Shown: positions 9,801-17,148 of the stretch, in pieces
Numbering within the stretch: the stretch's first letter is position 1
How the letters are laid out: every line of letters begins with the position of its first letter
Source: Opitutia bacterium
Lineage (GTDB): Bacteria; Verrucomicrobiota; Verrucomicrobiae; Opitutales; Opitutaceae
Reading direction: 5' to 3'
Length of the DNA: 29,607 bases
NCBI GenBank assembly: GCA_947442255.1
Contig: CANEVO010000050.1
Coordinates: 1-29,607 of the forward strand
The notes under the pieces: generated by a model
The model's input: the letters and a program-made list of their open reading frames with translations, nothing else
Told to the model about the DNA's origin: nothing
The model's database searches: none
Made by a program: the position numbers and the translations under genes

Positions 9801-9964
9801 TGCGCTATCTGTTCTCGGAAAAATACATCGCGTTCCTCGACGTGGAAAACATCATGGCTGAACCCTATACGAGGCAGAATTACGTCTCACTGGATTCGAA
9901 TCTCCCGCAGAACACGGGTAACATTTCTCCACGGTGGGTGTTTGGTATGCAGGGTCGTTTCTAA
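6863..9964 (+). CDS. TonB-dependent outer membrane receptor with N-terminal carboxypeptidase-regulatory-like domain
   Basis: The 1033-residue protein is an outer membrane gated channel that takes up a bulky ligand using energy passed on by TonB. A signal peptide (about residues 1-30, ending SLIAAG) follows the chosen ATG. Next come a carboxypeptidase-regulatory-like domain (about 34-112, with GTISGQVSN and TDREGRYQLFGVPAG), a probable TonB box (LEKFTVAG, 120-127), a plug domain (about 135-255, with DFLVRLPGI, VSIRGASSELNSVTMDG and IEVTKAPTPDMDADSIGGAINL), and a beta-barrel ending in Phe (QGRF), as expected of BAM-inserted proteins. This layout is common in Opitutaceae and differs from SusC in lacking a neighbouring SusD. 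The ligand cannot be told from sequence. It may import a product made by the exported enzymes encoded upstream. An intrinsic terminator follows 35 bases downstream. Confidence 0.93.
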   Translation: MNPTSASIARLFRGGCVLLVCSWMSLIAAGQTRTGGTISGQVSNAATRSYLEGAVVEIEGSRLSTVTDREGRYQLFGVPAGAATLLVIFTGLDSQRIPVTAATGETVVRNVELTSEVYKLEKFTVAGMREGTALAATLQRQAPNVKNIVSSDTFGNVADGNMGDFLVRLPGITANYTNGDIRTVSIRGASSELNSVTMDGQRVASAQSANAGRAFEFEQASMANVESIEVTKAPTPDMDADSIGGAINLVTKSAFGRAGRVIGYTLGAISPSRFKIYKDNKMIQPIPGVGPSLALSYSEVLGEKKNIGIYLTGSYISKPGGEMLTNLSFQNSPVIAKGQAPYAHPYMYSYVGPQEGGTAPQIRVATGLKVDYKYSEQTTFAFNASYNFFHEENDAHTFTLTTAQSLATFDASGNRTGTGAIMPGYSEYYTEVFAAPASPTGTFGNMAVSGNDKSGRTFVLSPSARHRFNGLDIDYNLSYSNAATFYDISQNRPKYDSNPKGSIAARVNGIGFILDRRTGDPRTPSYRQTSGPDMYNLNNYSGLTLTQNDRRGFDRILGAKANVKKDFDFALPTFVKTGFSWRKQSRELWSQNNIYNYTGPDGILNTADDNSAIGQFLEVDGRHDREHGIYRQPPFPSNFKVARHQKDFPELWKLNVTTSETSKQQNLQSADETISAAYVQTNVKFGKFSVLAGVRFEETKVNGEGPLQYVSKEEAARRASWVGTVTDPEARRRVIAEWGGRDTATGKYTNSFPGIHLKYEPFRGFVARASYSNGIGRPPFGNIIPLTVANDTAQTVSIRNTSLKPQYADNYDLSAEYYFEPAGLFSVGVYRKNLTSFIFSDNSQLVGAGPNNGFEGLYEGYRLTTQANGGSARLQGFEWNYQQQMKMKFLPTWMNGFGVYANYTYLKTEGDYGVSSAAANVSSELAGFVPQSANLGISYLGHNWDVRLQWVNRGHYLTSNSTNVMLVRYQASRTTLNVKVRYLFSEKYIAFLDVENIMAEPYTRQNYVSLDSNLPQNTGNISPRWVFGMQGRF

Positions 9965-9999
9965 GGTTCCCAGCCGGGCAGACAGTTTTTTGGTCGAAG

Positions 10000-10026
10000 A
10001 GCCTGCCTAAAGGAGCAGGCTTTTTT
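10000..10026 (+). terminator. Intrinsic terminator of the receptor gene
   Basis: AGCCTGC (10000-10006) pairs with GCAGGCT (10015-10021) around an 8-base loop, and the stem runs into six T residues (10021-10026). It sits 35 bases after the receptor stop codon and is the clearest rho-independent terminator in the window. Confidence 0.92.
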
Positions 10027-10335
10027 GCAGTCTTTCTTTCGCTGCGCGAGCCGATCCATGACGGACGGGAAGGCGATGCCCCGCAATGGCGGACTGCTGA
10101 AATCATGGCCGCTCTCCAAATGGTCGACCACCTCGTTGCGGGTTCGGGGCTCGGTGCCTGCCTCACGGAGTGGCACTTCCAGTCATTACTGTCAGCGGCT
10201 CAATGGGGTCCGCGAATCAGCGACTGATTAGCGAACACGAAACCCTTGACGGCCGATTCTCGACCACTAGGTTCCGCGAATTGCGTTATTCGCCGTGTTT
10301 CGCAAACGTGGACGGGTAGACAGCGGTTGGGTTTC
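10027..10335. other. Intergenic region between terminator and tRNA
   Basis: I see no gene in these 309 bases. Open frames across it lack family resemblance and run through the terminator. A TTGACG hexamer at 10246-10251 could be the -35 of the tRNA promoter, but the best -10 candidate (TAGGTT, 10268-10273) is poor. Confidence 0.4.
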
Positions 10336-10410
<75 letters not shown>

Positions 10411-10497
10411 AATCCGTCGGCCCTTTTACTGCCCCGATAAGCGGGCGCCGAGCAAGCATTGGCGTTCCGACAGAACGTCCTAGCGCTCCAAGCTTGG

Positions 10498-10809
10498 CTA
10501 AAGATCTGCAAGTAGCGCCCGGAGTTCCCGCTCCGGATCTTCGTGATGCTGCTCCACGGCCAGCTTGAGCGCGGCTAAGAACAAATCGCGCGCTTCCTTT
10601 CGTCGCCCGAGTTCAACGAACAACTTTCCAAGCAGGATGTTCGGCATCATCCAATCGGATTTTTTCGCGATACAGATCTCGTAGTGAGCGACTGCCTCGG
10701 GACCGCGAAGGCCAGACACGAGCGACTGCGCCAGACTGAACCGAAAGAGTTCGTTGTCCGGTTGCTGTTGGACCAGCACCGCAAACTGCTCGATGCGGGA
10801 AGAAACCAT
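10498..10809 (-). CDS. Small TPR-type helical protein
   Basis: The 103-residue protein is all-helical, with about two tetratricopeptide-like helix pairs (about 18-50 and 53-88; for example LGKLFVELGRRKEARDLFLAAL). No signal peptide or membrane segment is visible, so it is probably cytoplasmic. TPR folds bind protein partners. The ATG overlaps the stop of the upstream phosphatase gene by one base (TAATG), which indicates translational coupling and suggests the two proteins work together, for example as phosphatase and adaptor. That function is an inference. Confidence 0.75.
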   Translation of the reverse strand: MVSSRIEQFAVLVQQQPDNELFRFSLAQSLVSGLRGPEAVAHYEICIAKKSDWMMPNILLGKLFVELGRRKEARDLFLAALKLAVEQHHEDPERELRALLADL

Positions 10810-11531
10810 TAGGTTGCGTCAATACGCAGGGCGACGCCCGTGGCGTTGTCCGGTCCACCGCGACGGACCGCGAGGCCGACGATTTCCCGCAACATCGCAA
10901 TCGGTTCATCAAACTTAGAAATTAAAGCGCTCAATTCAGAATCGGGGAGCATCCTCGTGACTCCATCCGTACAAAAAAGATAGCGATCTCCCGGATGGAG
11001 CGGGCATTCGATAAGATCCACCTCAGGCAGAGTGGGCTGTCCAAGGCAACGGGTGAGCGCGTTGCTATTTGCCTCGTGATAGTAAACGACTTCCCCCCGG
11101 GCACGCCGCAGACGCGCTTCATTTTCGACTGAATGGTCTTCGGTCAGCCGACGAAGGTCCCCCTGGCGCACAAGGTAGCAGCGTGAATCACCAACATGGG
11201 CGATTTTTAGCGTTCCTTCACGTACACAGCCAAAGGTTAATGTTGAGCCTATCCCAATGGCGGGGCTCATTTTTTTCCCCAAAGCCGCGACAACCTCGTT
11301 GGTGTGGTGAACAATCTTTGTTAAGTCCGGCTCGCGGTCCCTTGGCAGCGAATGCAAGGCCCCGGCAACGTCTTCCACCGCAAGCTGGGCGGCTTCGCCT
11401 CCCCCGGGCAAGCCCCCGACTCCGTCCGCAACGCCAAACAGCAATATCTGTTCGTCGATCAGGAACCGGTCTTCGTTTTCTCGGCGAACATGGCCAATAT
11501 CGGTAAGCGCGGCAGAGCGTACTGAAAGCAT
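10809..11531 (-). CDS. PP2C-family serine/threonine protein phosphatase
   Basis: The 240-residue protein covers one bacterial PP2C domain (Stp1/PrpC type), which removes phosphate from Ser/Thr using two or three Mg/Mn ions. Motifs in order are the N-terminal DIGHVRRENEDRF (metal Asp at 21), VADGVGGLPGGGEAA (metal Asp at 36), GSTLTFGCV, the GDSRCYLVR segment, TDGVTRMLPD (metal Asp) and GGPDNATGVAL (metal Asp). There is no membrane segment or extra domain. An in-frame TTG nine bases upstream was rejected in favour of the ATG at 11531, although neither has a good ribosome-binding site. No Hanks-type kinase is encoded in the window. It is coupled by a one-base overlap to the TPR gene. Confidence 0.92.
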   Translation of the reverse strand: MLSVRSAALTDIGHVRRENEDRFLIDEQILLFGVADGVGGLPGGGEAAQLAVEDVAGALHSLPRDREPDLTKIVHHTNEVVAALGKKMSPAIGIGSTLTFGCVREGTLKIAHVGDSRCYLVRQGDLRRLTEDHSVENEARLRRARGEVVYYHEANSNALTRCLGQPTLPEVDLIECPLHPGDRYLFCTDGVTRMLPDSELSALISKFDEPIAMLREIVGLAVRRGGPDNATGVALRIDAT

Positions 11532-11553
11532 GAAGGACAACAGGCTAGCTGCG

Positions 11554-11567
11554 CGCCTCTTCAGGCG
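11554..11567. other. Small hairpin at the helicase stop codon
   Basis: CGCCT and AGGCG form a 5-base stem with a CTTC loop that includes the helicase stop codon (11561-11563). There is no T-run. It resembles the longer stem at the oleB/malQ junction (CGCCTG/CAGGCG). Confidence 0.25.
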
Positions 11568-13636
11568 AAAGGATGAAATTTTTCTTTACGCGTTAAGCGC
11601 GTGAACGTTTCGAATTCCGGCTGCGGCAGGCAATCGAGGAAGCGCCGTCCGTAAGTTTTGGCCAGCACGCGGGAATCCAGCACCGTGACGACTCCCCGGT
11701 CTCGAGCAGTGCGAATCAGACGGCCGACGCCCTGACGAAACTTGATCAAGGCGTCCGGGAGCGTGAGTTCATTGAACGGATTGCCACCTCGATCCCGGAT
11801 ATGGTCGCAACGCGCTTCGGTAATCGGATGCGACGGGGGATCGAACGGAAGGCGTGTGATAACGACCTGAGCAAGCGCATCACCGGGCACGTCGACGCCA
11901 GTCCAAAAACTATCCGTGCCAAAAAGCACCGCGTTGCCCAATTTGCGCATTTTTCGCGCCAACTCGGTGCGGGACATGTCCGCGCCCTGCATCAAAAAGG
12001 GCCGGCCCGCCGCGCGATAGACGGGTTCCAGCGCGGTCGCGATTGCTCGCATGTCGCTGTAGCTGGTGAACAAGACCAGCGAACCACCAAAGACCCTCTG
12101 CGTGCACCAGCCAATGTGGTCGCCCAAGACGTCAAGCGAAAGCTTTGCCTCGCGTGGCGAGGGCAGGGGAACATCGGCGGCGACGTAGACCCGCATATTT
12201 CGATCGAAATCGAATGGAGATTTCACCACCACGGCGCGGGTATTCCCAGCGCCGATCCGGTCCGCAAACGGCTCGATCTGTCCGCCCATTGCGAGAGTGG
12301 CACTGGTGCAAACGACGCTCGTACCCCGACCGAAGAGATGTTGACGAAGCGCCGGCGCCACATCGATCGGCGCACTGCGCAGCGAAATAATCGTCTGTTT
12401 GCGTCCGCTGCGTTCACCCCAGTAAACGTGCCCGGGATCGCCCAACGTGAGCCACTCGGTGATACCGGTTTGCAGCGCCTTGATCCGTTGCTTCTGCTCG
12501 AGAATTTCATCTCGCTCGCGTCCGTCCTCAAGTTTGTCGCCCATTTTTCCCAGCATTCGGTGCAGGGCCCCGAGCGGGCCGTCGAGAGTCGCCTCTGCCA
12601 CTCCAGACTCTCTTATCCGCACAATCGGGCGCTGGGCGAGGAGAGTGGTCGAAATAAAATCAAAGAAGAGCCGTGAGGCGTCGAGAGCGTCGATCACGAG
12701 CTGTTGTGCTTCCGCCTCCCCAAGCTTGCGGAACACGCCCCGCTTGCTACGGGGATTGAAAAGAAACTTGAGCGCTCGATCGACGCTATAACTGGAAAGC
12801 GAAAGTCCGAAGTTTTCCGTGGCGACGTCCGGAACCGTATGCGCTTCATCCAAAACCAAGAAATCGTCAGGAAAGAGCACTCCACGCGTATCCACCCTGG
12901 CGTCATTGCCCTGCGCACCACCGGCGTTGATCAGTGCGAAAAGCAGAGCATGATTCACAATAATAACATTTGCGGCCCGCAGTCGCGTTCTTGCTCGCTG
13001 GTAAAAGCATTTCTCGCAGTCGCAGTGCTTGCGGGAGCAGGACGAAGAATCGGCACTGACGACGTCCCAGACCTCCGGATTCGGAGCAGGCTTTAGTTCG
13101 TGCCGGATACCCGTTTCGCTCGTTGCGGCCCACGCTGCGATTCGCTTCAATTCGTCGTAGTCGGCATCGGCCAGCAACGTCGCACGGTCGGCGAGGGCAT
13201 GACCGAGCCTCGTCGTGCAGAGGTAATTCGCCTTGCCGACGAGCACGGCCGATTTGAAGTCAGCATAGCCGGCCAGCGCAGGCTGCAACTTGAAGAATCT
13301 CCGGCAGATCGGGAGGTCGCTGGTCTCAATCTGCTCCTGAAGCGAAATGGTATGGGTCGAGACAATCAGAGGTCGCGTCTGATCGACGGACTGAATGATG
13401 CCCGGAATCAGGTAGGCGAGAGATTTACCGACACCGGTGCCGGCTTCGAATAGCAGCGGCTCATCCCTCGTGAGTGCCGCGGCGACGGCACGGGCCATTT
13501 CTTCCTGTTGGGGCCGATGTTCGAGTTGCAATGTGTGATGCAACCAGCCGCCATCGGCGAAAATTTTCGCTGTGAGGGGAACAGCGTGGCTGATGCGCGG
13601 TGGCGCCGAACCGGTGTCATCGCGAAGGCCGATCAT
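11561..13636 (-). CDS. XPD/DinG-type iron-sulfur ATP-dependent DNA helicase
   Basis: The 691-residue superfamily 2 helicase (DinG/YoaA/XPD group) unwinds DNA, typically in 5'-3' direction, and helps resolve R-loops or damaged forks in known relatives. Visible motifs are the Q-like RPQQEEMA at 41-48, Walker A AGTGVGKS at 65-72, four cysteines that fit an Fe-S cluster (C140, C200, C205, C210, with an extra C207), DEAH box at 263-266, and the C-terminal motif VI QGVGRLIRTARDRG. No exonuclease domain is present, unlike Staphylococcus-type DinG. I chose the ATG at 13636 (MIGLRDD), but an in-frame TTG at 13684 would add 16 residues. Neither has a clear ribosome-binding site. The gene is divergent from the metal ATPase and lies 29 bases upstream of the phosphatase gene. 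Confidence 0.93.
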   Translation of the reverse strand: MIGLRDDTGSAPPRISHAVPLTAKIFADGGWLHHTLQLEHRPQQEEMARAVAAALTRDEPLLFEAGTGVGKSLAYLIPGIIQSVDQTRPLIVSTHTISLQEQIETSDLPICRRFFKLQPALAGYADFKSAVLVGKANYLCTTRLGHALADRATLLADADYDELKRIAAWAATSETGIRHELKPAPNPEVWDVVSADSSSCSRKHCDCEKCFYQRARTRLRAANVIIVNHALLFALINAGGAQGNDARVDTRGVLFPDDFLVLDEAHTVPDVATENFGLSLSSYSVDRALKFLFNPRSKRGVFRKLGEAEAQQLVIDALDASRLFFDFISTTLLAQRPIVRIRESGVAEATLDGPLGALHRMLGKMGDKLEDGRERDEILEQKQRIKALQTGITEWLTLGDPGHVYWGERSGRKQTIISLRSAPIDVAPALRQHLFGRGTSVVCTSATLAMGGQIEPFADRIGAGNTRAVVVKSPFDFDRNMRVYVAADVPLPSPREAKLSLDVLGDHIGWCTQRVFGGSLVLFTSYSDMRAIATALEPVYRAAGRPFLMQGADMSRTELARKMRKLGNAVLFGTDSFWTGVDVPGDALAQVVITRLPFDPPSHPITEARCDHIRDRGGNPFNELTLPDALIKFRQGVGRLIRTARDRGVVTVLDSRVLAKTYGRRFLDCLPQPEFETFTRLTRKEKFHPFA

Positions 13637-13830
13637 GTAGAAAGGAGAGCCGTGACTGGATTTGAGACTGATTTCAACCGGCAAGCATCGGGGAGCCCGC
13701 GAAACACAGCAGTTTTGCTGCCGGCTGTGGCCGCCGCGTGTCCTCGCTTCGTATCCGGTGCCGCACCCTGGCGACGTAGCTCCTGGAAATGCATTTGCGA
13801 TATGGGATCAGCTGCGCATTTTCGAGTCGC

Positions 13831-16068
13831 ATGGAGAACAACGCGACTCCCGGCCCACCTTGGGTCGATGAACTCGTGGAGTTTCTCCGAACGCATCCCT
13901 CGCTTAGCGCGGTGCGAATCGATCCCGACGCACACCGGGTCGCCGTGGCGACCATTGGCAAAATTGCGATCGAAGGTTTGGCGGAAAAACTCGCCGCTAC
14001 GGTGGCAGCAGTCGAAGCGCAGCTGGCGGCGAAAGAGGCCCGACCGCTGCCCGCAGGTTATTCCATTCGCCAGGAAAGCGGAGTAACGGTGGTGGGCCGC
14101 GATACCTGCGTCACCGCGGAAAAATTGTGGTTGTGGCGAGAGATGGAGTGGCCGGAAATCAAAGCCGAACAGACGCCCGAGGATCAAGAGTGGCGAACGC
14201 TGGCCGTGCTCGCCGCGGTGTGCGGCGCAGCCGGGATAGGCGGAGTGATCGCCGGCCACTTCTTCCCCGGAATACCCTGGCTGGCAAAAATTCTGTTTCT
14301 CGCCGGGCTGATTACCGGGGGTTGGGATGCGGCGATTGACACGTGGGCCAATCTGCGAAAACGCGAGATCGACATCCACTTTCTGATGCTGGCAGTGGCG
14401 GTCGGGGCGATGTTCATCAACGCGTGGGGTGAAGCGGTAATGCTGCTGTTTTTGTTCTCGGCCTCCGGCGCAATGGAGGAATACGCACTGGACCGCACGC
14501 AGCGCGAGGTGAGCGCCCTGCTCAAAACGTCACCGAAGCGCGCGACGCTGATCCTGGCAGATGGAAGCGAAAATGAAATTCCGGTTGAAGAGTTGCAATT
14601 GAACTACCGCGTTCGCGTGAAGCCGGGAGGAGCGTTCGCTGCCGATGGCGTGGTCCTGCATGGCCGAAGCGCCAGTGACGAATCGGCGCTGACCGGCGAA
14701 GCGAACCCGGTGGAGAAAAATGTAGGTGATCAAGTTTTTAGCGGCACCCTCAACCTCTGGGGAGTAGTCGAGTTCAGCGTCGCCCGGCTGCCGGCCGAGA
14801 GCACACTGCAAAAAATCATCCGGCTTATCCAGACTGCGCAAAAACTGAAGGCGCCCAGCGAGCGTTTCACGGACAAGTTCGGCACGGGGTACACCTACAC
14901 TGTCATCGGCGGATCGACTGCTATGTTTTTGGTCTGGTGGCTGGGGTTTCAGCTGCCGCCGTTTGAGAACACCCCGGATGTCCGCTCGGCTTTTTATCGG
15001 GCGATGACTTTGATGGTGGTGGCGAGTCCATGCGCGCTGGTGCTCTCGATTCCGTCGGCAATTCTGGCGGCAATCGCTTGGGGGGCGAGGCATGGAGTGT
15101 TGTTTCGCGGCGGCGCGGCGATCGAAAAACTCGCCGACATCACGGCGGTCGCGCTCGACAAAACCGGCACGTTGACGACTGGTGAACTGGCCGTGGTCGG
15201 TTGCGAAAGCTATCCGCACGGCCGTGAGCGGGAGGTATTGCAACTGGCGCTTACCCTTGAGGCGAAATCCCAGCACCCGATCGCGCGCGCGATTGTGCGC
15301 CACGCGAAGGCCGAGGGCCTGGGCGAGCTAGCGCTCGACGATTTTCAGTCGCTTACCGGACAAGGGGTCCGCGGAAAAGTTGGCGGAGCGAATTTGCTCC
15401 TTGGCCGGCGGGAATTGTTGGAAAGCGGCCCGCTCGCCGAGTGGGCGAAGCAACTCCCCCCGGCGGCCGCGGAGTTGAGCGAAGTTTGGGTGATTGGAAA
15501 AGACCTCGTGGGTCGCGTGCTACTCAAGGATCAGATTCGCGCCGAGTCACGCGGCGTACTGGCCGAATTGAAAAAAATCGGAATTAAGACGGTCATGTTG
15601 ACCGGAGATCGCCGGCATACCGCTGAGGCAGTCGCCAAGGAACTCGGACTCGACGAGGTACGCGCCGGGCTCTCACCGGAAGACAAGGTCGCCGCGATTC
15701 AAGAACTGCGCGCCGGAGGCCGAAAGGTCGCGATGGTCGGCGACGGCGTAAACGATGCGCCCTGCCTCGCCGCGGCCGATGTGAGCGTGGCCATGGGAGC
15801 CCGCGGTAGCGACGCCGCCCTGGAGCAGGCCGAGGTGATCTTGATGCACGATCGGATCGAAAACTTTCTCTCGGCCCAGCGGCTGAGCCGCCGGGCCCGT
15901 GCGGTCATCCGGCAAAATCTGGCCATCTCGCTCGGCGTGGTGATCGTCATGGTCGTGGCGACCGCTTTCGGAGCGATCCCTTTGGCCATCGGTGTCGCCG
16001 TCCACGAAGGGAGCACCCTGGTGGTTTGCCTGAATTCACTGCGCCTGCTTTTCGGCCGTAACGCTTGA
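13831..16068 (+). CDS. P1B-4-type heavy-metal-exporting P-type ATPase
   Basis: The 745-residue protein is a metal efflux pump of the inner membrane. P-type ATPase motifs are TGE at 288-290 (actuator), DKTGT at 443-447 (phosphorylated Asp), HP at 482-483 (nucleotide domain) and GDGVNDAP at 637-644. The transmembrane metal site reads SPC (399-401), with HEGST (725-729) in the last helix. SPC with HEG(G/S)T defines the P1B-4 group, linked in studied members to Co, Zn, Fe or Ni, rather than the CPC of Cu or Zn/Cd pumps. The N-terminus (about 8-65) looks like a ferredoxin-fold HMA domain but has no CxxC pair. An in-frame ATG at 13789 would add 14 residues with little support. No metalloregulator gene is adjacent. 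Confidence 0.93.
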   Translation: MENNATPGPPWVDELVEFLRTHPSLSAVRIDPDAHRVAVATIGKIAIEGLAEKLAATVAAVEAQLAAKEARPLPAGYSIRQESGVTVVGRDTCVTAEKLWLWREMEWPEIKAEQTPEDQEWRTLAVLAAVCGAAGIGGVIAGHFFPGIPWLAKILFLAGLITGGWDAAIDTWANLRKREIDIHFLMLAVAVGAMFINAWGEAVMLLFLFSASGAMEEYALDRTQREVSALLKTSPKRATLILADGSENEIPVEELQLNYRVRVKPGGAFAADGVVLHGRSASDESALTGEANPVEKNVGDQVFSGTLNLWGVVEFSVARLPAESTLQKIIRLIQTAQKLKAPSERFTDKFGTGYTYTVIGGSTAMFLVWWLGFQLPPFENTPDVRSAFYRAMTLMVVASPCALVLSIPSAILAAIAWGARHGVLFRGGAAIEKLADITAVALDKTGTLTTGELAVVGCESYPHGREREVLQLALTLEAKSQHPIARAIVRHAKAEGLGELALDDFQSLTGQGVRGKVGGANLLLGRRELLESGPLAEWAKQLPPAAAELSEVWVIGKDLVGRVLLKDQIRAESRGVLAELKKIGIKTVMLTGDRRHTAEAVAKELGLDEVRAGLSPEDKVAAIQELRAGGRKVAMVGDGVNDAPCLAAADVSVAMGARGSDAALEQAEVILMHDRIENFLSAQRLSRRARAVIRQNLAISLGVVIVMVVATAFGAIPLAIGVAVHEGSTLVVCLNSLRLLFGRNA

Positions 16069-16125
16069 GGGATTGGCAACAATTGGGCGGTAACCGGCTC
16101 CCGCCGTGACGACGTCTTTACTTCC

Positions 16126-16596
16126 ATGAAAACGAAGCTCCCTTGGTTTCTCTCGATCAGCGGCATTCTCGGGCTTTCGGTGGGCTGCAACTTGCCTTCG
16201 TCGCGGCGGACAATTCGGGCAGCCCAAGCCAACACGAGGCAACATGTGGAAATCGGGACTGATACCGGAGTCCGTGAAGTAAACCTTGAGGGACAAAGGT
16301 CCAATCTAGGAATATTTGGCGGCGGACTCGTTGGCGGGGCGACGGCAAGTGGAGGACGCGGAGTCACTGGCGCCGTTGTTCATGCCGGCGGGAGCGTCGT
16401 CGGGGCGGTGGCGGGCTAGGCAATCGAAGAAGGTGTGACACGCAAGCGAGCGCAGGAAATTACCATTCGGCTGGATGATGGACGCACCGTTGTCGTGGCA
16501 CAGGAGGTCTCTGGTGGACTGTTTAGCGACGGTGATCGCGTCAGACTTTTGGACGGTGGTGGTGGTGCGCGAGTCGCGATGGACGCCGGAAATTAG
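16126..16596 (+). pseudogene. SlyB-like glycine-zipper lipoprotein gene interrupted by an in-frame TAG
   Basis: Translation from the ATG at 16126 gives 97 residues: a signal peptide with a lipobox-like LSVGC (Cys 21), then a glycine-rich segment from about residue 62 typical of the glycine-zipper SlyB/17 kDa outer membrane lipoprotein family, ending GAVAG at a TAG (16417-16419). The same frame then continues without another stop for 58 codons to a TAG at 16594-16596. It encodes AIEEGVTRKRAQEITIRLDD, then GRTVVV, then FSDGDRVRLL. That is the conserved C-terminal half of this family. The reading frame is intact on both sides, so one base change (for example CAG to TAG) explains it. It may be a true nonsense mutation, a sequencing error, or suppressed. 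A working protein would have about 156 residues and would sit at the outer membrane. Confidence 0.8.
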
Positions 16597-16610
16597 CGTA
16601 ACGATCACGG

Positions 16611-17135
16611 CTAGTCTGCGATCCACACGTGATCGCCGCTGCGCACCGACTCGTAGAGTTCAACGATGTCGAGGTTCCGCAGTAAGATGCACCCGGCGCT
16701 CAGCGGCTTTCCGATTCGGTCCTCGTGATTTGTGCCGTGGAGATAAATGTATCTTTCGTAGGTATCCACGTCACCACCGCGGTTGACGCCCGGTTCCAAG
16801 CCGCGCAGCCACAGGATCCGGCTCGTGATTAAATTTTCGTTCGCCTCGGCGTCAGTCAACTCGGAGAAGTGCCGGCCGGTCGGAATACGCGCCTTAAACG
16901 TCATCCCCGGTGGCTGGCCGCCGCCGATGCGCTCGGCGATCTCGTGCAATCCACGTGGTGTTCCGCGCGAGTGTTTCACATTCGAAGCCGACCGTTTGGA
17001 GGTGGAAATAACGTAGCTCTTCATCAACTCCCCCTTACGAAACATTTGCAGTGTCGCAGTGCAGATCCGCACGACCAGAATCCGCTCTCCGGGCTTGATG
17101 CCAAGCCGGACGCACGTTTTGTTGACCTGCTCCAT
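16611..17135 (-). CDS. L,D-transpeptidase (YkuD-like) protein without signal peptide
   Basis: The 174-residue protein has the YkuD-fold signature: an N-terminal strand ILVVRICTATLQMFRKGE, a TPRGLHEI segment, YIYLHGTN with His 133, and IGKPLSAGCILLRN with the candidate catalytic Cys 149. In this family the Cys forms 3-3 peptidoglycan cross-links or anchors lipoproteins. The usual motif after the Cys is [IV]R; here it is ILLR, so the Arg is shifted or replaced. No signal peptide or lipobox is present with the ATG at 17135, and a longer start at 17168 gives none either, so export is unexplained. The start codon shares the CCATGG palindrome (17132-17137) with the opposite strand, and asd begins 13 bases away in the other direction. 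Confidence 0.75.
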   Translation of the reverse strand: MEQVNKTCVRLGIKPGERILVVRICTATLQMFRKGELMKSYVISTSKRSASNVKHSRGTPRGLHEIAERIGGGQPPGMTFKARIPTGRHFSELTDAEANENLITSRILWLRGLEPGVNRGGDVDTYERYIYLHGTNHEDRIGKPLSAGCILLRNLDIVELYESVRSGDHVWIAD

Positions 17136-17136
17136 G

Positions 17137-17140
17137 GGAG
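17137..17140 (+). promoter_or_regulatory. Ribosome-binding site deciding the asd start
   Basis: GGAG lies 8 bases before the GTG at 17149. The alternative in-frame ATG at 17134 sits just before this element and has none of its own, so the GTG is preferred. This is one of the few clear Shine-Dalgarno sequences in the window. Confidence 0.6.
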
Positions 17141-17148
17141 ACTCACTC

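Noticed and set aside
9934..10231. Plus-strand frames across the receptor terminator
   Set aside because: They read through the strong intrinsic terminator and have no conserved features.
10463..10477. CGTTC/GAACG small hairpin downstream of the TPR gene
   Set aside because: Only five paired bases, no T-run; too weak to call a terminator.
11801..12676. Plus-strand open frame of 291 codons inside the helicase gene
   Set aside because: It overlaps the conserved helicase motifs on the other strand and has no domain of its own.
13641..14086. GTG at 13652 with a good AAAGGAG ribosome-binding site in front, opening a 145-codon plus-strand frame
   Set aside because: The frame runs out of phase through the start of the metal ATPase and its product is low-complexity Arg/Ser/Ala-rich; the purine run is better explained as codons of the antisense helicase N-terminus.
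13831..16068. Copper or zinc/cadmium P-type ATPase (CPC type)
   Set aside because: The membrane motif is SPC with HEGST in the last helix, and there is no CxxC metal-binding domain.
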